From assembly GCA_002070215.1 (NCBI GenBank), contig MWCV01000019.1:1-47097 (forward strand): a stretch of 47,097 nt of DNA, read 5' to 3'. The notes beneath the pieces are model-generated. The model did not search any database and was not told the DNA's origin. It saw only the letters and a list, made by a program, of their open reading frames with translations. The stretch is from Chloroflexi bacterium ADurb.Bin180 (GTDB lineage: Bacteria > Chloroflexota > Anaerolineae > UBA2200). Positions 6,291-14,636 of the stretch are shown here, in pieces. The position numbers and the translations under genes were made by a program. Numbering within the stretch: the stretch's first letter is position 1; every line of letters starts with the position of its first letter.

Positions 6291-7322
6291 ATGAGTCTGA
6301 TTCGTGACGCAATCGGCAGACTGACTGAGAACCAAGGGCTCGAGGAAGCGCTGGCTGAAGGGGCAATGGGCGAGATCCTTCAGGGCAAGGCATCCGTCGC
6401 TCAGGTGGCGGCCTTCCTCACTGCCCTGCGCATGAAGGGCGAAACTGTAGAGGAGCTGATCGGCTGCGCCCGCGCCATTCGCCAGGGCGTGACGCCGGTC
6501 CTGTCGCGGCGGCGGGACCTGGTTGACATCTGCGGCACAGGTGACGACCGGGCAGGCACCTTTAACATCTCTACCACGGCCGCGCTCGTTGCCGCCGGCG
6601 CTGGTCTGGCCATTGCCAAGCATGGCAACCGCTCTGTCTCGAGTCGCTGCGGCAGCGCCGATTTGCTCGAGGCGCTGGGCGTCAATCTGGGCCTCACGCC
6701 CGAGCAAATGGCGCGGTGCATCGATGAGGTGGGCATCGGCTTTCTGTTCGCTCCTTTGCTCCAACTCGGGATGGACTCGGCACTGGCCATCGCTCGCGAT
6801 ATGGGCGTCCGAACGGTGCTGAACGTACTCGACCCGCTCATCAATCCGGCAGGCGCACAGGCCCAGGTCATGGGCGTCTACTCCAGTGCGTTGACCGAGC
6901 GAGTAGCCTACACACAGCGGGCGCTGGGCATTCACGACTCGTTTGTGGTGTACGGCGCAGATGGAATGGATGAGCTCTCGACCACCGGTGTGAACAAGGT
7001 CAGCCGTCTCGACGAGGAAGGCATGGTTTCGACCTTTTTCCTCGACCCGGCGGACCTTGGCCTGGCGCGCGCCAGGCTGACTGATGTGGCTGGAGGGTCC
7101 ATCGCCACGAACGTGGAGATCACGCGCAGCGTTCTCGGCGGAATGAAGGGACCCCGGCGCGACATTGTGGTTCTCAATGCCGGAGCATCGCTGGTAATCG
7201 GCAAGATGGCGCGCAGTCTGAGGGAAGGCATTGCCAAGGCGCAGGCATCGATCGACAGTGGCGCGGCGGCGGCGAGCCTGCAGCGACTGGTCGAATTCAG
7301 TCACTCGGTGGCCAATGCCTAG
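6291..7322 (+). CDS. trpD: Anthranilate phosphoribosyltransferase
   Basis: TrpD transfers phosphoribose from PRPP to anthranilate, the second dedicated step of tryptophan synthesis in the cytoplasm. The 343-residue length is normal for the family. The PRPP-binding loop reads CGTGDD (usual CGTGGD), followed by the conserved FNIST and KHGNRSVSSRCGSADLLEALG-type block and a NPAGAQAQVMGVY stretch. ATG 6291 is preferred over 6276 because GGGGG lies just upstream and the promoter at 6218-6246 gives a sensible leader. No other trp gene is in the window, so it is detached from a trp operon. A related pyrimidine-nucleoside phosphorylase is less likely because the length and motifs fit TrpD. The next gene follows closely. 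Confidence 0.92.
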   Translation: MSLIRDAIGRLTENQGLEEALAEGAMGEILQGKASVAQVAAFLTALRMKGETVEELIGCARAIRQGVTPVLSRRRDLVDICGTGDDRAGTFNISTTAALVAAGAGLAIAKHGNRSVSSRCGSADLLEALGVNLGLTPEQMARCIDEVGIGFLFAPLLQLGMDSALAIARDMGVRTVLNVLDPLINPAGAQAQVMGVYSSALTERVAYTQRALGIHDSFVVYGADGMDELSTTGVNKVSRLDEEGMVSTFFLDPADLGLARARLTDVAGGSIATNVEITRSVLGGMKGPRRDIVVLNAGASLVIGKMARSLREGIAKAQASIDSGAAAASLQRLVEFSHSVANA

Positions 7323-7365
7323 CCTTGCCCCGGACTGGAGGTGGCCTGGAGTTCAGCGCAGAGCC

Positions 7366-7845
7366 ATGCGCGCGGTGGCCGGGTTGCTGTTGCTGCTGCT
7401 CATCTCGGGATCGGCCTGCAAACGCGGAGAGCCTGAGCTGGCTGGCTGGCTGGCTACCGACCCTTCGACGGATTTGAGGTTAGAGCCAGGAGCTGGCCCG
7501 AGCGGCGAGGATGTTACAGCCCTGCTCTACACCATGTCGAGCGGGGGAGTTTACGCTATTGAGCATTCGGGCCCGCCGCCCATGGTGAACGATCGGCCCA
7601 GTCTGGTTCTGCAGGCCAGGGCAACGCGCGCCCTCTACCTGGCCATCGTGCTGGTCGACGAGGACGGACGAGAGTACGAGTGCGGCAGGAGCCTGACCCC
7701 GGGAGACTGGCGCACGCTCAGGTTCGACGAGTTCGAAGGGTTTGCGGCAGGCACCAGGCTCGTGCTGACCAGACTGGTCGATCGAACCGCACAATTAGGC
7801 AGCCAGGGCCCAGTCAGTCTCAAACTGGTGGGTCTGACGCAGTAG
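7366..7845 (+). CDS. Small predicted lipoprotein of unknown function
   Basis: The product of 159 residues starts with a short hydrophobic signal (AGLLLLLLISGSAC) whose Cys18 would be lipidated, although the lipobox GSAC is not ideal. The mature part is rich in beta-strand-like stretches (ALYLAIVLVDEDGREYECG) and hints at a small beta-sandwich, possibly ligand- or sugar-binding; no family is recognised. An alternative ATG at 7315 overlaps the trpD stop and would add 17 residues before the signal. Neither start has a strong ribosome-binding site. It lies between trpD and a phosphatidyltransferase and ends directly before that gene's upstream region, so it is probably cotranscribed. Confidence 0.6.
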   Translation: MRAVAGLLLLLLISGSACKRGEPELAGWLATDPSTDLRLEPGAGPSGEDVTALLYTMSSGGVYAIEHSGPPPMVNDRPSLVLQARATRALYLAIVLVDEDGREYECGRSLTPGDWRTLRFDEFEGFAAGTRLVLTRLVDRTAQLGSQGPVSLKLVGLTQ

Positions 7846-7881
7846 ATGCGCTCCGGTCGCCCTGTGGCAGGAGAGTGCAAG

Positions 7882-8499
7882 ATGGCCTATTCAGACTCGT
7901 ACTCGGCGCTTGAAAGGCGCTTTCTCGGCCCCGTACGAGGCATCCTTCTCCGGGTCTACTCGCCCATTGTACGATTCCTCGCCTGGGCCAGGGTCACCCC
8001 GAACACGGTGTCAGCCAGCGGACCAGCCCTCGGGGTGCTCTTTGTGCTGACCGTTCCTCGCTCGCCGCGGCTCGCTTTCCTGATCTGGGTGCTATCGGTG
8101 GTGGTAGACGGCTTTGACGGCGCCCTGGCGCGCTATACCGGGCGTGCCTCCAGTCTTGGTGCCTTCGTTGACCAGGTTTGTGACCATGTCCGCGAGACGC
8201 TCACCGTGGCCGGGCTGGTGGCAGTAGGGGCCATTCCGCCCTTCTGGGGCAGCTTCTATCCGGTGGTGTATACGGCGCTAAATCTGGTTCTGTACATGTG
8301 CAATCAGCATCAGGTTCCGCTGCCAGTGGCGGTCAAGAGCTGGCTGGTGCTGTACCCGGCCATTGCCCTGTTCCTCCTCACAGGCCGGAGCTATTTGAAC
8401 ATTGCGACCCCTTTGTGCGTCCTGGTGATGGCAGTGGTCGTTGTGCAGGGCTTGATCGCCCTGAAACCGGCAATGGACCACACCGGAGGGCCAGGATGA
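7882..8499 (+). CDS. CDP-alcohol phosphatidyltransferase family membrane enzyme
   Basis: This 205-residue integral membrane enzyme carries the complete family signature D-G-x2-A-R-x8-G-x3-D-x3-D (DGALARYTGRASSLGAFVDQ..D). These enzymes displace CMP from a CDP-linked lipid or alcohol to make phospholipids such as phosphatidylglycerol phosphate, phosphatidylinositol phosphate or archaetidyl-type lipids. The acceptor alcohol cannot be told. Several hydrophobic helices follow the motif. ATG 7882 is chosen because AGGAGAG lies 6 nt upstream; an ATG at 7846 abuts the previous stop but has no such site. It overlaps the next gene by 4 nt (ATGA), so the two are translationally coupled. Confidence 0.87.
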   Translation: MAYSDSYSALERRFLGPVRGILLRVYSPIVRFLAWARVTPNTVSASGPALGVLFVLTVPRSPRLAFLIWVLSVVVDGFDGALARYTGRASSLGAFVDQVCDHVRETLTVAGLVAVGAIPPFWGSFYPVVYTALNLVLYMCNQHQVPLPVAVKSWLVLYPAIALFLLTGRSYLNIATPLCVLVMAVVVVQGLIALKPAMDHTGGPG

Positions 8500-9815
8500 C
8501 CGAGCGGAATCCGACTGTGAGCCTGGGACAGCAACGGCGGGAGCCCGGGGTGCGCTGCCGGTCGTTGCTCTTGCTGCTGGGAATGTGCACGCTGTTCGCC
8601 TGCAAAAGCCCCGTGACGCCGACGCCCACCGCGCCATCTGCCACGCCATCGGCTATCGCGTCGGCCACGGCCACCGCGCTCATCGCGCCAACCAGCACGT
8701 CCACCCCGACCAGCACATCCGCGCTGACGCCGACGGCGGCACCAACGAAGACAAGCACCGCAGAGCCTACGGCGACAGCAACAAGCACGCGCAGTACAGC
8801 TACCCCCATGCCCTCGCGCACGCCGACCCTGACCGTGCAGCAGGCGCTGCAGAGCACCATGCCCTACGTGTACTGCCTGGTGGTCACCCCGGACGATCCG
8901 CCCGAGTATCTGGCCGTTGCTAACAACCGCCTGTTCCGGAGCAAGGACCGGGGCCAGAACTGGGGGCCCGAACCGATGGAGGGAGTGCCAGGGAGCGCAC
9001 GTGTGCTCGTACTGGCCATCGACTACCGGCATCCGGATACGATGTATCTGGGCACAGACCAGGGACTCTATCGCCAGGAGGGCGCGGACAACACCTGGCA
9101 GTTCGTGCACACGATGGTGGTGAGCGCGCTGGCAGTTGACCTCGAGAACCCGGACATCCTCTACGCCGGTACTAGCTGGGGAACCGAGCTCGAGGCGGTT
9201 CTGGTCAAGAGCGAGGATCGGGGCCGGACGTGGGGTGGCGCGGATCACGGGATGCAACGAGGCCAGGTGACGGCTATCCTCATCGACCCGAACCAGCCAA
9301 ACGTGCTATGGGCTCACCTGCGTCCAGCGTTCAATCGCGCATGGCCCTACGGCCAGATCTATCGCGGCGGGAGAGATGGTTCCTGGGAGCGCCTCTCTTT
9401 GGGCCAGTACGACATGCGCGGGTTTGCCGACAAGCCGGGCGAGGAAACTTGTTCTCCGGCTGGGCTAGCCTACGATCCCAATTCGAACAGTCTGTACACT
9501 GGCTGCGACATCACCTACTACGGCGGAACGAGGCGCTACTGGCTGCTGCGCTCGACCAACGCCGACTCGCCTGATTCCAGCCTGGTGTCCTGGAAGCTGG
9601 TGGCAGACTGGGGGCCAGTGCCGGATGATTTCGCGGGGTTCAACACCATTAGGCCGCTGGCGGTCGATGCGCGTGAACCCAGGTCGGTGCTCGTGTTCGT
9701 GGATACGACGCGGCGAGTTGGAGCACCCGAGTTCCAGCTCAAGATTGGCCACGATGACGGTTCCAGATGGGAGAGCCTGGTGCCAGTAGGGCTGGGCGGA
9801 AACGGCCTGCCCTAG
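8496..9815 (+). CDS. Lipoprotein with BNR/sortilin-type beta-propeller repeats
   Basis: A 439-residue exported lipoprotein. A lipobox LFAC places the lipidated cysteine at residue 36, followed by ~70 residues of almost pure Thr, Pro, Ser and Ala that act as a surface tether. The remainder contains repeated Asp-box/BNR-like units such as SKDRGQNWG and SEDRGRTWGG, alternating with DPNxPNVLWA-type stretches, as in YCF48-like or sortilin-type propellers. No enzyme active site is evident. ATG 8496 overlaps the upstream stop as ATGA and has GGAGGG upstream. Homologues usually lie on the cell surface and bind proteins or glycans; a specific ligand cannot be given. Confidence 0.8.
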   Translation: MTERNPTVSLGQQRREPGVRCRSLLLLLGMCTLFACKSPVTPTPTAPSATPSAIASATATALIAPTSTSTPTSTSALTPTAAPTKTSTAEPTATATSTRSTATPMPSRTPTLTVQQALQSTMPYVYCLVVTPDDPPEYLAVANNRLFRSKDRGQNWGPEPMEGVPGSARVLVLAIDYRHPDTMYLGTDQGLYRQEGADNTWQFVHTMVVSALAVDLENPDILYAGTSWGTELEAVLVKSEDRGRTWGGADHGMQRGQVTAILIDPNQPNVLWAHLRPAFNRAWPYGQIYRGGRDGSWERLSLGQYDMRGFADKPGEETCSPAGLAYDPNSNSLYTGCDITYYGGTRRYWLLRSTNADSPDSSLVSWKLVADWGPVPDDFAGFNTIRPLAVDAREPRSVLVFVDTTRRVGAPEFQLKIGHDDGSRWESLVPVGLGGNGLP

Positions 9816-9826
9816 GGAGGGTGAGT

Positions 9827-10429
9827 ATGAAGTGCCACTATGACGAACGGATTGCTCCTTATCGCTGTGCGCGGACCGGCGAGTATGTCTGTCTGGAGCA
9901 CGCCCGGTTAGATGTCGTGTCGGTCAGCACCAGGGTCCGGCCACCGCCCATGCCGGTGCGAGACGCCACGGCCGAGGACCAAGCGATTGTTCGCGCTTTT
10001 GCCCTGGACTACTGGGGCGAGACGCAGGTAGAGTGCTTTGGCCGCGAGTACGATGTCACGACTCTGCCAGCCTGGATCGCGGTCAGCGAGGGTCAGCCAG
10101 CGGGCGTGCTCGCCTACAGCATCGAGAAGGACCGGCTCGTGGTGGTGATGCTCAACGTGCACCCCGAGTTCCAGGGGCGGACAGCCGCCAGGTCGCTGCT
10201 GGCAATGGCCGAGCATGAGGCTCGACGCAGGGGACTAGCCAGGATCGCCGTCGCCACCACGAATGACGACCTCCCGGCGCTGTACCTGTATCAGCGGTGG
10301 GGCCTGGTCGTCACCGAGGTGCTCGTCGGGGCACTGGTGGCGCATCACGGGGGAGAAGAGCCGGGGTTTGCCGGGATACCGGTGCGCGATGAGATCCGAC
10401 TGGAGAAACGTCTCAGCCGGGCGCAGTGA
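9827..10429 (+). CDS. GNAT acetyltransferase fused to an N-terminal B-box-like zinc finger
   Basis: The 200-residue protein opens with a compact Cys/His cluster (C3, H4, C14, C22, H25; CHYD...YRC..TGEYVC..H) resembling a B-box-type zinc finger. From about residue 45 it continues as a GNAT N-acetyltransferase: a beta-strand (LVVVMLNVHPEF), the acetyl-CoA loop QGRTAA and a terminal LYLYQRWG stretch that is common in the family. GNATs transfer acetyl groups from acetyl-CoA to amines; the substrate is unknown. ATG 9827 has GGGAGGGTG immediately upstream. It follows the propeller lipoprotein by 11 nt and precedes a patatin gene. The fusion is unusual: the zinc finger could recognise the protein target. 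Confidence 0.82.
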   Translation: MKCHYDERIAPYRCARTGEYVCLEHARLDVVSVSTRVRPPPMPVRDATAEDQAIVRAFALDYWGETQVECFGREYDVTTLPAWIAVSEGQPAGVLAYSIEKDRLVVVMLNVHPEFQGRTAARSLLAMAEHEARRRGLARIAVATTNDDLPALYLYQRWGLVVTEVLVGALVAHHGGEEPGFAGIPVRDEIRLEKRLSRAQ

Positions 10430-10445
10430 GTTAGTGAGGCAAAGC

Positions 10446-11225
10446 ATGACGACTCGGAGAATCGGGCTGGTATTGAGTGGCGGGGGAGCGCTGGGCGCGG
10501 CTCACGTTGGTGTGCTAGAGGTGCTGGAGGAGGCCGGAATCCGTCCCGGCTGCGTCGCGGGTACCAGTGCCGGCTCGGCCGTGGGCGCTGCCTACTGCGG
10601 CGGGGTCAGCCTGTCCAAAATCCGCGAGGTCGCGTCGAACCTCCAGTGGAGCCAGTTGGGACGGGTCGTGAGGCCACGCGGCGGCTTTTTTGACGGCACC
10701 CGCCTGGAGGAGTACCTCATTGATCTCATAGGGGACCGTTCGTTCGAGGACCTGGACATTCCCTTTGCCGCGGCGGCGGCGGACATATTGGGAGATGAGC
10801 TGCTGATCTTGAACAGCGGTCCCGTGGCGTCGGCGGTGAGGGCCTCCTGTGCCTTTCCGGGCGTGTTTACCCCGGTGGAGGTGGAAGGCAGGCTGCTCGT
10901 TGACGGTGGGCTGATTAACAACCTGCCAGTGAGCGCAGCGCGGGACCTCGGCGCGGAGTACATCATCGCTGTTGACCTGTCGGCGCCGCTAGTGGGGCGG
11001 CGCAAGCCGCCGTCGAACCTGATGGAGATGTGGTTCATGAGCCTGGCCACACTGATTCGCAACACGAATCGAGAGGCCGCTATGGCCGATGTAGTCATCC
11101 AGCCGGAGGTGGGGGAGTACAACTGGGTGGAGCTGAACCACGCTCAGGAACTGATGGAGCGCGGCAGAAAGGCGGCGACGCTGGCTTTGCCGCAGATTCT
11201 GGCTGATCTCGAAGTGGAGGGTTGA
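10446..11225 (+). CDS. Patatin-like phospholipase
   Basis: The 259-residue protein has all elements of the patatin Ser-Asp dyad hydrolases: the glycine-rich oxyanion loop SGGGALG (residues 11-17), the nucleophile elbow GTSAG with Ser41, and the DGG motif with Asp153. These cytoplasmic or membrane-associated enzymes hydrolyse acyl esters of phospholipids. Length and motif spacing fit the RssA/YchK-like bacterial group. ATG 10446 is chosen because an upstream in-frame start at 10263 lies deep inside the preceding gene. GTGAGG precedes the start. Its position near the CDP-alcohol phosphatidyltransferase suggests a lipid-turnover theme, which is an inference. Confidence 0.9.
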   Translation: MTTRRIGLVLSGGGALGAAHVGVLEVLEEAGIRPGCVAGTSAGSAVGAAYCGGVSLSKIREVASNLQWSQLGRVVRPRGGFFDGTRLEEYLIDLIGDRSFEDLDIPFAAAAADILGDELLILNSGPVASAVRASCAFPGVFTPVEVEGRLLVDGGLINNLPVSAARDLGAEYIIAVDLSAPLVGRRKPPSNLMEMWFMSLATLIRNTNREAAMADVVIQPEVGEYNWVELNHAQELMERGRKAATLALPQILADLEVEG

Positions 11226-11226
11226 G

Positions 11227-12819
11227 TTGGAGGCCGAGCTGATCATCGTCAATGCCCGGGTGCACACCGTGGACGAAGAGATGCCGTATGCTGAGGCGGT
11301 GGCAGTGGCGAACGGGCGCATCGTAGCAGTAGGTGACAACGAGCAGATCCGAACGCTTGCCACTGATGACACGGAGGAGGTGGATGCCGCCGGGCGCTTG
11401 CTGCTGCCCGCCTTTACCGATGCGCACATCCATCTCATCGAGTATGGGCTGAGCCTAGGTCTGCTGCACCTTGACCAGGCGCGGTCCATTGAGCAGGCCG
11501 TCGATCAGGTTGCGGCGGCGGCGCGCACCAACGAACCGGGTACCTGGATCCGCGGGCTGGGCTGGAACCGCAATTTGTGGCCGGGGTCGCCGCTGCCGAC
11601 CCGTCAGCAGCTCGACCGGGTAGCACCTCACCATCCGGTGATGCTGGATAGCAAAGACCTGCACGCTGCCTGGCTGAACTCGGCTGCTCTGGCGCTGGCG
11701 GGCATTACCGCCGAGACGCCAGACCCACCTGGGGGCGTGATTGTCCGCGACAGCGCTACTGGCGAGCCAACAGGTGTGCTGCAGGAGGGCCCGGCGATCA
11801 AGCTGGTCACCGAACGGATCCCGCCGCCAGGGCCTGAGCAGCACAGGAAGGCCATTGCTGAAGCGACGCGGGAGCTCCATCGGCAGGGGATCGCGGCCGT
11901 GCACGTGCCAGAAGGGCGCCGCAAGCTCACTGCGGTGATGGAGTGCTGGCTGCGGCACGAACTCGAGCTGCGCGTGTTGTGGATGGTAGCAGCAGAGGAC
12001 CTGCCCGGACTGGCGAATGCCGGCGTACGCAGCGGATTCGGCGACGACTGGTTGAGACTCGGGCCGGTCAAGGCCTTTGCCGACGGGGCACTGGGTTCAC
12101 GCACGGCGGACATGAACGCACCCTACGAGGGTGATGGCGACAACCGCGGGGTTGAGGTTCAGTCAACAGAGCAGCTCAGTGCCGTGGTCGAGTACTGCAC
12201 ACTACATAACTGGAGCGTAGCCATACACGCTATCGGCGACAGAGCCAACAGCCGGGTTCTGGACGCGCTGGAGGACCATTGGCACCAGTGGACCAGCCGG
12301 TACTTGCGGCCGCGAATCGAACACGTACAGCTCCTGGCACCGGAGGATCTGCCGCGGCTGGGGGCGATGGGAGTGGTCGCTTCGATGCAGCCCATCCACT
12401 GTCCCTCTGATTGGGAGATGGCTGAAGCCAGATGGGGCAAGCGCTGTTCTGGCAGCTATGCCTGGCGGAGCCTGCTGGAGAGCGGCGCGGCGGTGGCGTT
12501 CGGTTCGGATGCCCCTGTCGAGGAGCCCAGCGTGCTCAAGGGGCTATACGCAGCGGTAACGCGCCAGAGAGAAGACGGCCAGCCTGCCGGCGGGTGGTAT
12601 CCCGAGCAGCGCTTGAGCTTGAGCGATGCCATTCATTGCTACACGATGGGCGCTGCCTATGCAGCCGCACTGGAACGCGAGTCTGGCTCGATCGGGGTGG
12701 GCAAGCATGCCGATATGATCCTGCTGTCACAGGATGTGTTCAGCCTACCCCCAGCAGCGCTGCTCGAAACGCGGGTGGAAATGACGCTCATCGCCGGGCA
12801 GGTCGTGCACGGCGGCTAG
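11227..12819 (+). CDS. Amidohydrolase of the YtcJ type (amidohydrolase 3)
   Basis: A 530-residue metal-dependent hydrolase. The N-terminal beta-sandwich is followed by the metal-binding DAHIHL (residues 65-70), an IHAIGDRA stretch with a further metal His, and the catalytic-Asp region FGSDAPV. The late KHADMILL segment returns to the beta-sandwich, as in the YtcJ/N-substituted formamide deformylase group. Substrates in this group are diverse amides and cannot be predicted. The start is TTG 11227, 1 nt after the patatin stop, with GGAGGG about 7 nt upstream; no ATG would keep the IIVNARVHT start. It closes the plus-strand run from trpD. No terminator is clear in the 58 bp after it. Confidence 0.88.
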   Translation: MEAELIIVNARVHTVDEEMPYAEAVAVANGRIVAVGDNEQIRTLATDDTEEVDAAGRLLLPAFTDAHIHLIEYGLSLGLLHLDQARSIEQAVDQVAAAARTNEPGTWIRGLGWNRNLWPGSPLPTRQQLDRVAPHHPVMLDSKDLHAAWLNSAALALAGITAETPDPPGGVIVRDSATGEPTGVLQEGPAIKLVTERIPPPGPEQHRKAIAEATRELHRQGIAAVHVPEGRRKLTAVMECWLRHELELRVLWMVAAEDLPGLANAGVRSGFGDDWLRLGPVKAFADGALGSRTADMNAPYEGDGDNRGVEVQSTEQLSAVVEYCTLHNWSVAIHAIGDRANSRVLDALEDHWHQWTSRYLRPRIEHVQLLAPEDLPRLGAMGVVASMQPIHCPSDWEMAEARWGKRCSGSYAWRSLLESGAAVAFGSDAPVEEPSVLKGLYAAVTRQREDGQPAGGWYPEQRLSLSDAIHCYTMGAAYAAALERESGSIGVGKHADMILLSQDVFSLPPAALLETRVEMTLIAGQVVHGG

Positions 12820-12877
12820 TTGGCGGCGGAACAGACTCGAGAGTGCTCTTGCCGCGTTCGCGATGGCGCGAATGGCG

Positions 12878-14605
12878 CTATTTGAGCAGGAGCACCCAGC
12901 CTGAAGTCGGCTCCAGACGCTTCAGCGGCACCCAGCCCGCAATTGCGCCAGCCTGTGCGACCTCAAGAGGCGCAAATGCGTCCGTGCCCAGCAGGTCCTG
13001 CGCCTGATGAGCGCCAGCCGCCAGCGGACTGGACTGTGCGGACACGGCACAGGAATCCACTTCCCGCGCTCCGAGATTCAGCACGACCACAATGCTCGAC
13101 GCGGCGTCACTGCGCAAGTAGGCGTAGACTGCCGGGTCACTGGCCTGCAGCGGCTGCCAGGCACCGGTGCGCAGAGACGAGTAGGCGGTCCGCAGCCGAA
13201 TCAGCTTTCGGTAGTGGCTCAGTAGCGAGTCCGGATTGGCGCTTTCGTCGGCCACGTTGACCTGATCATAGTTCAGGTCGACTTCCATCCACGGCCGACC
13301 AGAGGTGAATCCTGCGGCGCGCTGGTTGGCCCACTGCATCGGTCGGCGGATGAACACGTCGGGCGTGCTGCCCCTCATACCAATCTCTTCGCCATACCAG
13401 AGGAAGGGCACGCCCGGTGACGTGAGCAGGAGCGTTGCGGCGAGGCGGGCTTTGGCCACATTGTCGCGGAGCTGGGTGATGACCCGCGTGTGATCCTGCA
13501 GGGCGAGAAAGCTGCCGTAGGCACCGCCGGGGAGCAACGCCTCTATGGCCTGCTGCTTCTGCACCAGAATGCCCGGGTCGCCCTTGTCCAGACTGGCGAT
13601 GGCGGCCGCGGCCCAGTCGAACTCGAAGCACAGATCTACCTCATTGCCCACATAGGACACCCGCTCGGCAGTGGGCCCAGTGACCTCACCAATGGCAAAG
13701 GCGTTGGGCTGCGTTTCCTTGAAGGTGCGGTAGAACCCCTGCAGCCAGGCATGAGTGTCCGGCGTGCTCTCCTGAGCCTCTCCCTGCTCGACGAGATGAC
13801 GGATTGCGTCGAGCCGGAAGCCATCGACGCCCATATCGCGCAGCCAGAAGCGAACGACGTTCATCAGCTCGGCCGTGACGGCAGGATTTCGCAGGTTGAG
13901 ATCCGGCAGCGAGCCGCCAAAGAAGGCATAGTAGTAGGCGCCTCCGCTCTGAAACCAGACCACGCGCTTGTCCGGACCTCGCCAGCCAGGGTTCTCGGGC
14001 AGCCAAACGTACCAGTCGCGGTGCTCTGCCTGGGGCGAGCTCATCGAGTCCTGGAACCAGGGGTGCTTGTCGGAAGTGTGGTTGAGAGCCAGGTCGAGCA
14101 GCACGTGGATGCCGCGGCGGTGCGCCTCGGAAACCAGGCGGCGGAAGGTTTCGTTGTCGCCGTAGGTTGGCTCGAGCGTGTAATAGTCGGTGGTGCCATA
14201 GCCGTGATAGGTGGGCGATCTGGTTACGGGCAGCAGCCACAGCCCCGTTACGCCGAGGTCCGTGTCAGTGGACGGGTCGCCGTCGTTCAGGTAGTCCAGC
14301 TTGTCGATCAGCCCGGCCAGGTCCCCGTAGCCATCTCCGGACTGGTCGTAGAAGCTACGCACCAAAAGAACGTAAAAGACGCCATCCCGCCACCAGTTCT
14401 GACTCAGCCCGCCCGGGTACGGATCGGGCGGCGTAACCGCGGGCAACGGGGTTGTGGTGGGGGCAGCGGTCACCCCGGGGGTGGGCGACGTCTCTGGTTC
14501 CGGGGGGAGAGGGATGGCCGTGGGTGTCGGCGCGGTCGCTGGCGAACAGCAGGTCGCGAAAACAGCCACCAGTATGAGAGCCGGAAGGATACGTCGGAAG
14601 CTCAA
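12878..14605 (-). CDS. GH13-family alpha-amylase-type glycoside hydrolase, lipoprotein
   Basis: This is a secreted, lipid-anchored amylase-family enzyme of 575 residues. A hydrophobic signal ends in an ATCC lipobox-like stretch, a Thr/Pro linker follows, and then the TIM barrel. Visible GH13 regions are region I DLALNH, region II GFRLDAIRH with nucleophile Asp266, region III GEV with acid/base Glu307, and region IV LQDHTR with Asp371. Region IV normally reads NHD; here the His is Gln370. TTG 14605 is chosen because AGAGGAGG lies 6 nt upstream; ATG 14629 has no ribosome-binding site and would add eight residues. It follows the glycosyltransferase gene. It likely acts on alpha-glucans at the surface. 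Confidence 0.88.
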   Translation of the reverse strand: MSFRRILPALILVAVFATCCSPATAPTPTAIPLPPEPETSPTPGVTAAPTTTPLPAVTPPDPYPGGLSQNWWRDGVFYVLLVRSFYDQSGDGYGDLAGLIDKLDYLNDGDPSTDTDLGVTGLWLLPVTRSPTYHGYGTTDYYTLEPTYGDNETFRRLVSEAHRRGIHVLLDLALNHTSDKHPWFQDSMSSPQAEHRDWYVWLPENPGWRGPDKRVVWFQSGGAYYYAFFGGSLPDLNLRNPAVTAELMNVVRFWLRDMGVDGFRLDAIRHLVEQGEAQESTPDTHAWLQGFYRTFKETQPNAFAIGEVTGPTAERVSYVGNEVDLCFEFDWAAAAIASLDKGDPGILVQKQQAIEALLPGGAYGSFLALQDHTRVITQLRDNVAKARLAATLLLTSPGVPFLWYGEEIGMRGSTPDVFIRRPMQWANQRAAGFTSGRPWMEVDLNYDQVNVADESANPDSLLSHYRKLIRLRTAYSSLRTGAWQPLQASDPAVYAYLRSDAASSIVVVLNLGAREVDSCAVSAQSSPLAAGAHQAQDLLGTDAFAPLEVAQAGAIAGWVPLKRLEPTSGWVLLLK

Positions 14606-14636
14606 GGAGCGCCTCCTCTGCGGGGTCATGCTCGAG

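Noticed and set aside
6240-7304. 354-codon minus-strand open frame across trpD
   Set aside because: Antisense to a clear TrpD; no start signal or recognisable product.
8600-8830. Low-complexity repetitive stretch that resembles a tandem repeat
   Set aside because: It encodes the Thr/Pro/Ser/Ala tether of a lipoprotein; codons vary and there is no fixed repeat unit.
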